DNA of 64,000 nt from Burkholderia sp. USMB20 (lineage in GTDB: Bacteria; Pseudomonadota; Gammaproteobacteria; Burkholderiales; Burkholderiaceae), in assembly GCF_000949135.2 (NCBI RefSeq), contig NZ_JTAN02000019.1, positions 868,001-932,000 on the forward strand. Reading direction: 5' to 3'. Numbering within the stretch: position 1 is the stretch's first letter; every line of letters starts with the position of its first letter. The notes under the pieces were generated by a model, which was given only the letters and a program-made list of their open reading frames with translations, had not been told where the DNA came from and ran no database searches. The translations under genes were made by a program, and so were the position numbers. Below are positions 48,301-56,975 of the stretch, one piece after another.

Positions 48301-51117
48301 GACGAGAATGACTTCCCATGACAGCGTAGAATCCGCGTTCAATATCGATTGCACGCATTTCACGGTGAGCTCGGGTTGGCCATACACAGGAATCACGATA
48401 GACACGTCGAGCGTGCGAGGCTTCCGAGATTCCGCGGCGAGCCGATTCCAGTCGATCAGCGTCCTGTTCAGTACTTCGAACCGAAACTGCGGCTCCCTCT
48501 CAGGCTCGCTGAACAGCAACCTGCCCTCTCGCGCACCGCTGGACAGATAATGGAACAACGGCTCAACCCTGTGTCGCCTAACATCCTGATTCTGAGACAG
48601 ATATTGTGTCGGACTGAATGACTTGACCGGACGCTTTCCGCTGAAGCAACCGATCAGAATATAATGCGCCAACGCATCGACATCCATCGGCAGTTCTTCG
48701 GAATACTGAAATCTGTAAAGCGCTTCGTCAAAGACCCCCGCCTTCCGGATCGCGTCCACATATCGCGCAAGACTAGCTCGATGCGCAAGAGCGGCACCTA
48801 CGTCAGCCTTGCCGACGAAAGCGGAATTGTTCGTCAACTGAAGCGTGCAATTTCCTTCGCCGCTGCTCGAGCCATGCAGCAGGCCGACGCTGCCTCCGTA
48901 AATGGTCGGCAGTAGCCCGAATGCGCGCTCTAATGCGTGTTCGAGTTTTCCGTCCTTATTATTCGCAGCCTGCTGGTCCGCGATATGAAAGGTTGCATAC
49001 TCGCAAATTTTTTCGAGCAGTTCGGGGCGAACCCAAAACATCGTTCCAGCAAAAAATCCCCAGTCCGTCTCGGGAATGTCCCTCCCGTAGCTCTCCCTCA
49101 AGATGCGCGAAACGTTCGTCTTGTTCTCGTACATCAGTCTGGGCGCCGATTGATACAGCATCGCTGGTCCTGCCAGGCAGAGTTCCGGATGCTCATCGAA
49201 TGCGCGAACCACAGAGGAAAAGGAGTCGTTGGAACCCAGCAAGCTGTCGAGCATCACATTTCGCCACACCACCGCAGATTCGTCATAGCCGCGCTTGGTG
49301 TGAATCTTGCACACAGCCATGTATCGCTCGTTGATCAACGTAGGAATCAACGAGAGAAATGGGAGGATGTCCATCCCGCGATTGGGACCAAAGGCGAATC
49401 GCGCATTCGGGAAACTGCGAAGAACATTTTCGTGCGCGCTCGACGCGAGTTCGACAGGCGCCGTCACAAAAAGGTCGAAAGCGGTACCGATTCGCTCCAA
49501 TCGCCCACAAATTTCCGGCCAGATCTCCGGATAAAAATAGTGGACGACGACGGCAATTCGACCGGACACGCCACTGCGCCCTGCGTTCGCCCACGGACGA
49601 GCGCCTGCCGATCCAGCGGCGCCCCCAGTCGCAAGCTGGCGTGCGTCTACACCTCCCCGGTCATTCGTTGTCTCAGATCCCGGATGGCGTGCGTCTGCGG
49701 TGTTCAACAGGTATTGCAGCGTCTCGCGAACATTTGCGTCCAAGCTGTTGAGAAGGAGTTCACCGCCTTTCGACAGGGGTAAATTGCGGTATTGCTCGAC
49801 AGCCTGACGCAGGCGAAGCACATTTGTGTCGTGGCCAAGCTCGGTATGAAAATAGGCACGCCCGGCCTCGCTCAAGCGGTCAGCAGTACCGGAATCACTC
49901 AATACCTGCCCCAGCTTGGCACTCAACGTTTCTGGCGTGACCGCCAGAAGCGCGCCTCGCGCAAAGACATCGACCAGCGCCTGGGTCTCGCTTGCCAGAA
50001 CAGGCATGCCGACGGCCAACGCGTCAGAGAGCTTGGCCGGAATCTGACGCTGTGCAACAGCCGAACCGACATCCTGCAACAGAACGCAGACGTCCCCTAC
50101 CGCAGCGATTTCTGGAGCACTTTCGATGGGTTGATTGCCGATGAAAAGGTATTCGACACCGGCAATCGCTTGCAATCTCGCCTTCAGTGCCGCATCGGAG
50201 AATTCGCCGACTATGACGAACACCAAGTCATTCCGCTTGAGTGCCGCTATGGCCTCGGCTGTTTCAAGCAACCCCTTGTGCGTCCTCGGCGTACCGAAAA
50301 ACAGTACGACCTTCTTCTCTTGCGGCACACCGTGCTTTTCCCGGCACTTTCGCTTGAACTCCGGAGATGCATCAAAGAGCTTTTCATTCCGCGCATGCTG
50401 AATGACTTGGCCGCCGTAGCGCTGCTTGAGAACGGTGTTCGAAACAGTAACGCCGTCGAAAGATTCTGCAAGCCCGACGGCCAGACGCGTCCAGTTCTTC
50501 CCCGCAAGGTCTGCTAGAGCAGGCAGTTGATGGTGTTTCTGGATGTATTCGTCAATGCCGACAGACGCGTCGTCGCCAAAAAAGGCAAGTTCGTCGTCGT
50601 CGACGTCAACGATGACCTTGGCACCCCAAATCAGCTTGTAGAGAATCCCCAGGAAGATATTCGGGGCTCGCGGCTTGGACAGATGCACGATGTCGCAAGG
50701 ATGGTCCGCAACCAGTTCGATCGCCTGATCGATATAGCGCGACTCGTCGTCCGCCACGAAGCAGTGCTTCGCGATCCGACTTCCTCGAATAGGCTCCCAG
50801 ATCTGTCGCCCGTACTTCGGAAATATGCTGCCGACGATTTCCACGTCCGCGAAGTCTTCGTACAACATTGCCAGCGTGTACGCACGCCCGGCGGGATTGC
50901 GCCCGAGATCCCAACCACACACGCCTACACGCGGTTTTTTGACACATTGGCGCTCTCTCAGGTACTTCCTCCGCGCCAAAACGAAATTCGCCGAGATGTG
51001 CTTGGCCAACCCCGGAGCCTTGAGCAACACCCGTGCGTAGTGGCGAATAGCGTCTTCGAAGTTTCCCGCCCGCATCGATGCGTTGCCAAGTGCGAGAGAC
51101 GTATCCAGATTTTTCAT
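45379..51117 (-). CDS. Giant multidomain glycosyltransferase (GT4-RgpF-GT2-GT4-GT2)
   Basis: The 1912-residue cytoplasmic protein has a short helical start (1-40), then five catalytic-looking modules: GT4 (about 65-450, LFFGTPRTHKG and SDALAVGMPVL), an RgpF/rhamnan-synthesis-F domain (519-780, RIAVVVHYFYPEIWPEI, GPNRGMDILPFL), GT2 (902-1142, VSIVIPVYGQPELTV, VFLNNDTTV, GQEDIDLC), GT4 (1227-1590, FGGERSFLDML, LFAESFGRTVAEALSAGRP) and GT2 (1629-1872, VTVIVPVYNALNESI, LLNSDTVV, GEENDFCMRG). Such proteins assemble several sugars of one repeat unit. The RgpF and rhamnosyl-type GT2 modules fit use of dTDP-rhamnose from rmlBACD. There is no frameshift. It follows the TPR-BNR-4 gene by 12 bases. Confidence 0.85.
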   Translation of the reverse strand: MKNLDTSLALGNASMRAGNFEDAIRHYARVLLKAPGLAKHISANFVLARRKYLRERQCVKKPRVGVCGWDLGRNPAGRAYTLAMLYEDFADVEIVGSIFPKYGRQIWEPIRGSRIAKHCFVADDESRYIDQAIELVADHPCDIVHLSKPRAPNIFLGILYKLIWGAKVIVDVDDDELAFFGDDASVGIDEYIQKHHQLPALADLAGKNWTRLAVGLAESFDGVTVSNTVLKQRYGGQVIQHARNEKLFDASPEFKRKCREKHGVPQEKKVVLFFGTPRTHKGLLETAEAIAALKRNDLVFVIVGEFSDAALKARLQAIAGVEYLFIGNQPIESAPEIAAVGDVCVLLQDVGSAVAQRQIPAKLSDALAVGMPVLASETQALVDVFARGALLAVTPETLSAKLGQVLSDSGTADRLSEAGRAYFHTELGHDTNVLRLRQAVEQYRNLPLSKGGELLLNSLDANVRETLQYLLNTADARHPGSETTNDRGGVDARQLATGGAAGSAGARPWANAGRSGVSGRIAVVVHYFYPEIWPEICGRLERIGTAFDLFVTAPVELASSAHENVLRSFPNARFAFGPNRGMDILPFLSLIPTLINERYMAVCKIHTKRGYDESAVVWRNVMLDSLLGSNDSFSSVVRAFDEHPELCLAGPAMLYQSAPRLMYENKTNVSRILRESYGRDIPETDWGFFAGTMFWVRPELLEKICEYATFHIADQQAANNKDGKLEHALERAFGLLPTIYGGSVGLLHGSSSGEGNCTLQLTNNSAFVGKADVGAALAHRASLARYVDAIRKAGVFDEALYRFQYSEELPMDVDALAHYILIGCFSGKRPVKSFSPTQYLSQNQDVRRHRVEPLFHYLSSGAREGRLLFSEPEREPQFRFEVLNRTLIDWNRLAAESRKPRTLDVSIVIPVYGQPELTVKCVQSILNADSTLSWEVILVDNGSDPVTAAQVEKLKSGTRVKVVRNWENLNFALGCNVGFAHASGKSVVFLNNDTTVTNGWLEKLVQPLADAKVMAVQPKLLFPDGTLQCGGVVFSRWSALGYPIYVEFPGDAECINKSRPFQAITAACIALRSEDFAEIEGFDPVFINGQEDIDLCLRLRERFHGHCWYAADATVIHYEGKTPGRGKYIAHNRAKFIARWSEKHTPDDFSYYAEDGYVVKEWRVDSERNLERGIAVYRPVVARAETRTTLDREHAVSWPITDVSGDAVVPKRDTFVGGKRSIRPDAPWLLLCAHAAGTQLFGGERSFLDMLVALNGCGFNVVATFPGFGNEEYLAEVLQYVHALYVFEYHHWQKEVPMSRSAVERFSAIVKKHSIDAVYVNTIVIREPLLAARECGVPSVVHVREMISNDEHLSKAIGMSPEDIARHVYASADYVVANSRTTAQALGHPDRTFVAPNVVDLTCLDVPNPIYPGEITFALISSNIPKKGIYDLVEVARICERIAPAARFWLVGPERKEISELMALQESGRIPRNVVFAGYKQTPREALVGVNVVLNLSLFAESFGRTVAEALSAGRPVIAYDWGALGELVQSGKTGFLVPYRDVAQVAQKVRALCANPALIDTFGEAGRQFVLEKYTPATLQGNLGKAFSKILGREQVVNEVSRAADQAKQMLKLATERYGRFPSHAVSRDVTVIVPVYNALNESIACIESVIANTDPQHTRLLVIDDGSPDQQVFPALSKFDGVGNVTVVRNERNIGYTKTVNRGLKLAGTDDVVLLNSDTVVTSNWLLGLRITAYGPDSVGTVTAMSDNAGAFSFPVPGRANPKPDSMSYDEYASVVLSGSTPKDPIELPTGNGFCMYIKRELVDKIGAFDEEAFPRGYGEENDFCMRGLKAGYKNLLSPWSFVFHVRTASFKGEKAKLVAEGNAALEKLHPDYPGRVREAFSSSAIKDLHSAVQAAVREYDVRAAELSQM

Positions 51118-51129
51118 ATTTTTTTGGAC

Positions 51130-52986
51130 TTAGTTTTTAAATTTGAATTGAATGTCCAGCAGTGTGACGGGCCCATTCGTCTGCCGCCAGCCGATGTCAT
51201 GACTGGGTTGCTCGTTGTACTGCAGCAACATACTCAATACGTTTTCCTGCTCCCACCGCAATCGGTCGATTACGGGTTCCGCGAACCCGAGATCCTCATC
51301 CCACAGAACCCGGGTGTTGTCTTGATGCCAGGTGTACTCGGGGGCGGCCAGTACTGTCGCAACCATTCTTCCGTCGCTGTGATCTCCGCGAGTAATGATG
51401 TACGCGTTGTCCAGGCGGTCGATAACGATTTCCGGCCGACTGATCGGGATCTGCAGCGTTCCACCACCTTGCAACGCAAATGGCTCAACGCGTTGCGATA
51501 CGATCTGGTGATGCCATTGCTTACCGTCGTACCGCAAGTGTTGATACTGCGGGATGCCGTTTGAATCATCGGCATAAAAAACGATATGCGGACGATTGCA
51601 GCTATCGAGCGCCATGCTGCATTGATTAATGAGGTTGCTGCCCGGAGACACCGGATGAACCGTTTCAGCATTTACCGGCGTAATCGGAAGCTGGTAGCCT
51701 CGCCCTTTGGACGTTACCCAACTGACCCCATTGTCTAGCGAGCAGGCGTAGCCGATATTGATGTTGTTGACTCGCTCCTCCACACCGAGCGTATGTGTAC
51801 GCCAGACAAAGCTCAGGTGAAGGCTGCCGTTCCGACCGATAGCCGGGTGGTTCCAATAGGCGTTACTGGTCCACGGTTTCGACTCGCTACCGCTCAAAAC
51901 AGGTGTCGGATGGTCCGTCCAACCCGCGGATGCCTCGTCGTAGGTCTTGAGACGCGCGGTGCCATTGTTGTGTACGCCATCGCGATATAGCAGCGTCAAC
52001 GGAAAGCCATGATGCGGCTGCATGAAAGTCGGGTAGGTTACCTTCGTTTCAGCCTCTCCAGTCATGGGCAGTTCGTCGGTCCAACTCGATATATCGTTGG
52101 GTCGAGTGCTTCTGCGATATCGCAACTGCGTAGCGTGGTGATCGTAACAAATGTGCAGATGGTCAGCGCGATCGATACCGAGACTGATGCTGTTGTGAGC
52201 GTCTGCCAAATTGTATTCACCATACAGGTCAAACGTCTGCAGATCATCTGTCTCCAGATCACGGCGCACGACGCGCAGCGTATGCGCATCGACATAAAAG
52301 GCCGTGATTTGCTTTCCCTGATGAGTCAGAACACCGTGGTGGCGAAAGATAACCGTATTGATCGTATTTCCGGCCCAAGCATCACCTAGATCGAACTCAG
52401 CCAGCTTGACGACATGAAAACGTCGTGTGGATGAGTGCGAGAAACGTCGATCCGATCGCGCAACGCTTTCCAGCTCTCTTTCAAGATGACCGGGCGCTAC
52501 GCCAAGTTCGCTGCACTGCTGGTGGATTCGTGCCTTGGTCAATAGCGATCGGTCGGCCTCCGGTGTACCGACAGCAATGGAAGATTCGAAATGAGCGAGC
52601 GCCCGCGGCAGATTACCGGCCACAGCGGCGGCACGCCCCAAGCTGTTATGAACGCCTGCTGCAAGAATCTGGCAAAGGAGCTTCTGGCTGATCCCCCAAT
52701 CCTGGGCGAGTCGAATGAACTGTTTGGCTTCGGCGATTTGCCCGGTTTGCAGGCGGCCTGCCGCTGCAAGCAGGGCCAGCTTGGCTCGATCCGGATGGTG
52801 CTGCAAGACACCACGCCCGAGTTGGGCGAGGCTGTGCCAGTCGCCGAACTGCCATTGCGTGCGCGCACGCTCCAGCAGATTCTCGTCGTAAGGAACAACG
52901 GCGGAATCGATCTCGACTACCGTGACGGGCTGTGCAGATTCCTTCGCCGCCGTCGTATAGCGAACGGACGCGGATTTCTTTCTCAT
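51130..52986 (-). CDS. Helical/TPR-like protein with C-terminal BNR-4 propeller
   Basis: A 618-residue protein without signal peptide. Residues 30-190 look like paired helices of TPR type (GDWHSLAQLGRGVLQHHPDR, AVAGNLPRALAHFESSIAVG). From about 215 a BNR-4 propeller follows: AHNSISLGID then LHICYDHH, TYPTFMQPHHGFPLTLLYRD, matching the same residues as in the secreted paralogue at 43861. A lyase-like domain retained in the cytoplasm or at the export complex could cut or bind the growing chain. It overlaps the coiled-coil gene upstream in ATGA and precedes the giant transferase, so the three are coupled. Function is inferred from family. Confidence 0.7.
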   Translation of the reverse strand: MRKKSASVRYTTAAKESAQPVTVVEIDSAVVPYDENLLERARTQWQFGDWHSLAQLGRGVLQHHPDRAKLALLAAAGRLQTGQIAEAKQFIRLAQDWGISQKLLCQILAAGVHNSLGRAAAVAGNLPRALAHFESSIAVGTPEADRSLLTKARIHQQCSELGVAPGHLERELESVARSDRRFSHSSTRRFHVVKLAEFDLGDAWAGNTINTVIFRHHGVLTHQGKQITAFYVDAHTLRVVRRDLETDDLQTFDLYGEYNLADAHNSISLGIDRADHLHICYDHHATQLRYRRSTRPNDISSWTDELPMTGEAETKVTYPTFMQPHHGFPLTLLYRDGVHNNGTARLKTYDEASAGWTDHPTPVLSGSESKPWTSNAYWNHPAIGRNGSLHLSFVWRTHTLGVEERVNNINIGYACSLDNGVSWVTSKGRGYQLPITPVNAETVHPVSPGSNLINQCSMALDSCNRPHIVFYADDSNGIPQYQHLRYDGKQWHHQIVSQRVEPFALQGGGTLQIPISRPEIVIDRLDNAYIITRGDHSDGRMVATVLAAPEYTWHQDNTRVLWDEDLGFAEPVIDRLRWEQENVLSMLLQYNEQPSHDIGWRQTNGPVTLLDIQFKFKN

Positions 52987-55706
52987 AACCCGGACTCTCG
53001 AAGCAGAATATCCTTGATCAGGTCGAGTTGAGCTTCGGCCCGAACCATCTCCTCTTGCACAATCTTCTGACGCGCCGCCAGCTCCGCCTCGTACACCTGA
53101 CGACTTTGAATCAGTTGTTCCAATACGTTGACTCGCGCGAGGCGTTCAGTTGCCTGCCTGGCAGAGTCATTATGTTGCCCAGCGAGCACCGACTTCTCCT
53201 GCTCCAGCTGTGCCCTGGCTTGCTTCAAGGCTTCGATTTCGTGACTGCGTTCGGCCATCTGCTTAGCGGCCTCTTCGTACCGACCAGTGAGCGCTGCCTT
53301 ATCCTGCTCCAGTTGTGCCTTGGCCTGCTTGAGAGATTCAACCTCTCGGCTGCGCTCTCCAGATTGCTTCGCGGCCTCTTCGTACTGCCTTGCCAGCAGG
53401 AGCTTGCTCTGCTCCAGTTGCGCCCTGGCTTGTTTCAGCAATTCGACCTCCTGATACCGCTCGGCAGCCTGCTGCGCAAGTTCCTGATGTCGGCTCGCAA
53501 GTGCCACCTTGTCCTGTTCCAGAAGTGCATTCGCCTGCTTCAGCGCTTCGACCTCACGACTTTGCTCGGCCGCTTGCTTCGCCGCTTCTTCTTGCTGCCC
53601 CACCAGCATCAGTTTGTCCTGCTCCAACCGGGCGTTGGCAGTTTGCAGTGCTTCGACCTCCTGACTGCGCTCGGCCACCTGTCTAGTAGCGTCATCATGC
53701 TGGCCGATCAGGGCCGCTCGGTCTTGTTCCAATTGCGCATTGGCCTGTTTTAACGCATCGACTTCCCGGGCACGTTCAACCGACTGCTTGGTCGCATCTT
53801 CACGTTGCCTCGCCAGCGTCGCCTTGTCCCGCTCCAACTGCGTTGCGAGTTGCTTGAGTGAGTCGATCTCGCGGCTACGCTCGACCATCTGCTTCGCGGC
53901 CTCCTCACGTTGAGCCACCAGCTTCGCCTTGTCCTGCTCAAGCTGCACGTTAAGTTGTTTCAGCGTGTCGATCTCGCGGCTACGCTCGACCATTCGCTGC
54001 GTCGCTTCTTCGCGCTGCTGCGCGAGTACCAGCCCTTCTTGCTCCAGTTGAGTGTTGGCACTCTTCAACGCATTGGTTTCCTGAACACGTTCAGCGACTT
54101 GCTTCGCGACATCTTCATGCCGCCCCATCAAGACCGCATGGTCCTCTACCAATTGCATGTTGACCTGTTTCAATGCATCGACTTCACTGCCGCGCTCAGC
54201 CAGCAGTTTCTCGGCCGCCTGATGCAGACCGGCCAAAGTCGTCTTGTCCTGCTCAAGCTGCGCGTTGAGTCGCCTCAGTGCTTCGACTTCGCGGTCGCGC
54301 TCGGACGCATGCTTCGCTGCAGCATCGTGCAAATCGGCCAGTACAATCTTGTCTTTCTTGAGCTGCGCCATGATGCGCTCCAGCGCATCGACTTTCCGCA
54401 TCTGCTCAGTCGCCTGTTTTGCGACCTTTGCGTACCGCATCTCCAGCGCCGACTTTTCCTGCTTGAGTTGCACCTTGGCTTGCTTCAGCACTTCGACCGC
54501 ACGAGTACGGTCCGCCGCTTGCTTTGCAGCCTCGCGGTGCTGCCAAGTCAATGCCACCTGTTCTTGCCCAAACTGGGCGTTGGCTTGCTTCAGGCTCCTG
54601 ATTTCCAGGGCATATTCATGCACCTGCCTAATGGCCTCGTCATGCCGGGCCGTAAGCGCCAATTGGTCCTGCTTGAATCGAGTATTGAGCTGCTTCAATT
54701 CCTCGACTTCGCTCGCCCGTTCACGAACCTGCCGAGCGACCTCTCCGTAGAGATCTGTCAACGACTGCTTGTCCTGTTCGAGCCGGGCGTTCGCCTGCTT
54801 GAGCGTCTCGTTTTCGTCGCGAAGCGAATCGAGCTGCTTCGATAGCTCGTCCCTTTCCTGTACCAGGCCGCTCAACTGACGCTCAATCTCGGCGCGGCGC
54901 TCCGAAAACCCGATCTTCTGCTTGGCCTCGCGCTGCAGCGCGTGCCGTGCCTCATGGCGCAATTGGGAAGCCTGCCGGCCTTCCGACTCGCTAAACTGAA
55001 TGTCAGAAGGCAGGACGTCCAGCATGGCACTCGCTTCGATGACGTCACCCGCTTCATGAAGTCGGAACGCGAGCCATTTCAATCGGTAAGGCTTCGGATC
55101 CAGTGCATACGCGCGACGTGCAGCTTCAGCCGCGCACAGGCGATCACCTTTCATCAGATACCGCGCCAACGCAGTGTATCCGTCGGCCTGCATGGCGGGC
55201 GAACTCGACGTCTGCGACATAAGCTTGTCGACCGCGTCGAAACTCCCCGCACCGTACGCGTCGATGATCTTGTCGAATCCTTTTCCACCGAGCGATTCCG
55301 GAGGTGTCTGCCGACTATATGACCGCCAGATCCTCCAGAGCTTTCCAGGCAACGTCGCAATCGAGCCCGGGGAATCCGCGCCCTCGATCAGCAAGTCCCC
55401 CAGCTTCGAATTCAATGCATTGCGAGACTCGGTCTGATGGACTTGCCGCTGAACGTCCACCAACGCATGTAAACGCCGGCTTTCCGCCAACGCTTCGGGC
55501 AGTTCATCGTCCACCCAGCCCCAACCGGTCGCACCACCAGCTTGCGGCTCGGCTGCAAGGTCGCCCGAAAACGGCTTATTCTGCAGATGGTGATGCTCGA
55601 GCGCCTCCTGAACCTGATGGAGTTGCAGGAGTAACAGCTCGTTTTCTTCTCCCATCTCGTGGAGACGAGACTCGAGATCATCCTGAATATTCTGGTTCAT
55701 TATCAT
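52983..55706 (-). CDS. Coiled-coil repeat protein of the capsule operon
   Basis: The 907-residue protein has three parts. Residues 1-55 are a short heptad helix. Residues 60-290 are a helical region that may hold TPR-like units (YTALARYLMKGDRLCAAEAA). Residues 299-858 are sixteen 35-residue heptad repeats, consensus near VEALKQANAQLEQDKAAL plus a second half ending ERSRE. A tail of 49 residues closes it. A single long parallel coil of this size would reach about 80 nm. No signal peptide or membrane segment is seen. Long repeat coils in polysaccharide loci have been suggested as molecular rulers for chain length. It sits between wecC and the TPR-BNR-4 gene and its ATG adjoins the wecC stop. 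Function unknown. Confidence 0.8.
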   Translation of the reverse strand: MIMNQNIQDDLESRLHEMGEENELLLLQLHQVQEALEHHHLQNKPFSGDLAAEPQAGGATGWGWVDDELPEALAESRRLHALVDVQRQVHQTESRNALNSKLGDLLIEGADSPGSIATLPGKLWRIWRSYSRQTPPESLGGKGFDKIIDAYGAGSFDAVDKLMSQTSSSPAMQADGYTALARYLMKGDRLCAAEAARRAYALDPKPYRLKWLAFRLHEAGDVIEASAMLDVLPSDIQFSESEGRQASQLRHEARHALQREAKQKIGFSERRAEIERQLSGLVQERDELSKQLDSLRDENETLKQANARLEQDKQSLTDLYGEVARQVRERASEVEELKQLNTRFKQDQLALTARHDEAIRQVHEYALEIRSLKQANAQFGQEQVALTWQHREAAKQAADRTRAVEVLKQAKVQLKQEKSALEMRYAKVAKQATEQMRKVDALERIMAQLKKDKIVLADLHDAAAKHASERDREVEALRRLNAQLEQDKTTLAGLHQAAEKLLAERGSEVDALKQVNMQLVEDHAVLMGRHEDVAKQVAERVQETNALKSANTQLEQEGLVLAQQREEATQRMVERSREIDTLKQLNVQLEQDKAKLVAQREEAAKQMVERSREIDSLKQLATQLERDKATLARQREDATKQSVERAREVDALKQANAQLEQDRAALIGQHDDATRQVAERSQEVEALQTANARLEQDKLMLVGQQEEAAKQAAEQSREVEALKQANALLEQDKVALASRHQELAQQAAERYQEVELLKQARAQLEQSKLLLARQYEEAAKQSGERSREVESLKQAKAQLEQDKAALTGRYEEAAKQMAERSHEIEALKQARAQLEQEKSVLAGQHNDSARQATERLARVNVLEQLIQSRQVYEAELAARQKIVQEEMVRAEAQLDLIKDILLRESGL
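53133..54812 (-). repeat. Sixteen tandem 105-base coding repeats
   Basis: The region is 1680 bases, exactly sixteen units of 105 bases, coding for 35-residue heptad repeats (five heptads). Units differ from one another but keep LKQ..A.LEQ and a charged end. It is inside the coiled-coil gene. Such arrays may expand or contract by recombination. Confidence 0.85.
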
Positions 55707-56975
55707 TTATTTTGCGTTTTTCCAGACACCACGCGTGTCGACAAGCAATTGCCTGCCGCCAAGCTCGGGCTTCAAGTTTTTGAACTCTGCATGATCGACA
55801 AGCAGGACGAGGACGTGAGCCTCCGCAATCGCATCATCCAGTGCGGACAATGTTGCTCTTCCCGCTGCAAGCTCATCGGGTAACGTTTGAAGGTTCGGTT
55901 CCACGATCGCGATTTTTCCGCGATGGCAATTCGCGAGCGCCTGCGCAACTTCAAGGGCCGGGCTTTCGCGCAAATCGTCGATATCCGCCTTGTATGTGAT
56001 ACCGAGGCAAGCAACACAAATTTCCTCGGCCGGGACACCCGAACGGGACAGCACTTCGACAGCCTCACCGACCTTGCGAATAACCCAGTCCGGCTTCGCG
56101 TCGTTGACACTGCGTGCAGCACGGATAAGCGTCGCGTCCTGCGGTGCGCCGTCCACGATGAACCACGGGTCGACCGCAATGCAGTGCCCCCCCACCCCGC
56201 ACCCCGGTTGCAAGATATTGACGCGGGGATGCCGGTTTGCCAGCTTGATCAGTTCCCAAACGTCGATACCTTGCTTGTCGCAAATCATCGACAGTTCATT
56301 CGCAAAGGCGATATTGACGTCACGGAAACTGTTTTCGGCGAGCTTGCACATTTCAGCAGTGCGAACATCCGTGACAATGCAGTCGCCTTGTACCACTAAG
56401 CTGTAAAGCGCAATCGCCGCCTTGGAGCAACTCGCGGTCATCCCGCCGATCACACGGTCGTTAACGACCAGTTCATGCACGATGCGGCCAGGTAAGACGC
56501 GCTCGGGACAGTGAGCGATCCGAATATCGGATGCTTCTCCAGTCTGTTGCGGAAAAGTAAGATCCGGGCGGATTTCTGCCAACCAGTTCGCCAGCAATTC
56601 GGTCGCACCGACCGACGATGTCGATTCGAGAATGACCAAGTTGCCCTTGGCCAGCACGGGCGCAATCGATTTGGCCGCAGCCTTGATGTAGCTCAAATCC
56701 GGCCTTCGGTCTGCCGTCAGCGGCGTCGGCACGGCAATGATGAACGCATCGGCAGGCTCGACGTGAGTCGTCGCGCGCAGGTAACCGGCACCCACCGCGG
56801 CGTGAACCAGAATGTCGAGTTCTGGTTCGACAATATGGATATTCCCTCGGTTAATGGTATCGACGACATGCGAAGACACATCGACGCCAATAACCCGAAT
56901 CTTGCGCGACGCGAATAACGTAGCAGTCGGCAGGCCTATGTAGCCGAGGCCAATTATGGAAATCGTATTCAACAT
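55707..56975 (-). CDS. wecC: UDP-N-acetyl-D-mannosamine dehydrogenase
   Basis: The 422-residue enzyme oxidises UDP-ManNAc to UDP-ManNAcA with NAD. It opens TISIIGLGYIGLPTATLF (Rossmann), has the middle domain with NSFRDVNIAFANELS and the catalytic cysteine in PGCGVGGHCIAVDPWF. Length agrees with WecC. The start overlaps the wecB stop by seven bases. The pair makes the acidic sugar of the polymer; in enterobacteria the same steps serve enterobacterial common antigen, for which no other gene is seen here. Confidence 0.94.
   Translation of the reverse strand: MLNTISIIGLGYIGLPTATLFASRKIRVIGVDVSSHVVDTINRGNIHIVEPELDILVHAAVGAGYLRATTHVEPADAFIIAVPTPLTADRRPDLSYIKAAAKSIAPVLAKGNLVILESTSSVGATELLANWLAEIRPDLTFPQQTGEASDIRIAHCPERVLPGRIVHELVVNDRVIGGMTASCSKAAIALYSLVVQGDCIVTDVRTAEMCKLAENSFRDVNIAFANELSMICDKQGIDVWELIKLANRHPRVNILQPGCGVGGHCIAVDPWFIVDGAPQDATLIRAARSVNDAKPDWVIRKVGEAVEVLSRSGVPAEEICVACLGITYKADIDDLRESPALEVAQALANCHRGKIAIVEPNLQTLPDELAAGRATLSALDDAIAEAHVLVLLVDHAEFKNLKPELGGRQLLVDTRGVWKNAK

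Noticed and set aside
53133-54812. CRISPR array
   Set aside because: The repeats are 105-base coding units that differ from one another, with no short identical repeat and unique spacers.
53028-54845. Long plus-strand frames over the coiled-coil gene
   Set aside because: Antisense shadows of the repeats, leucine/phenylalanine-rich without a family match.
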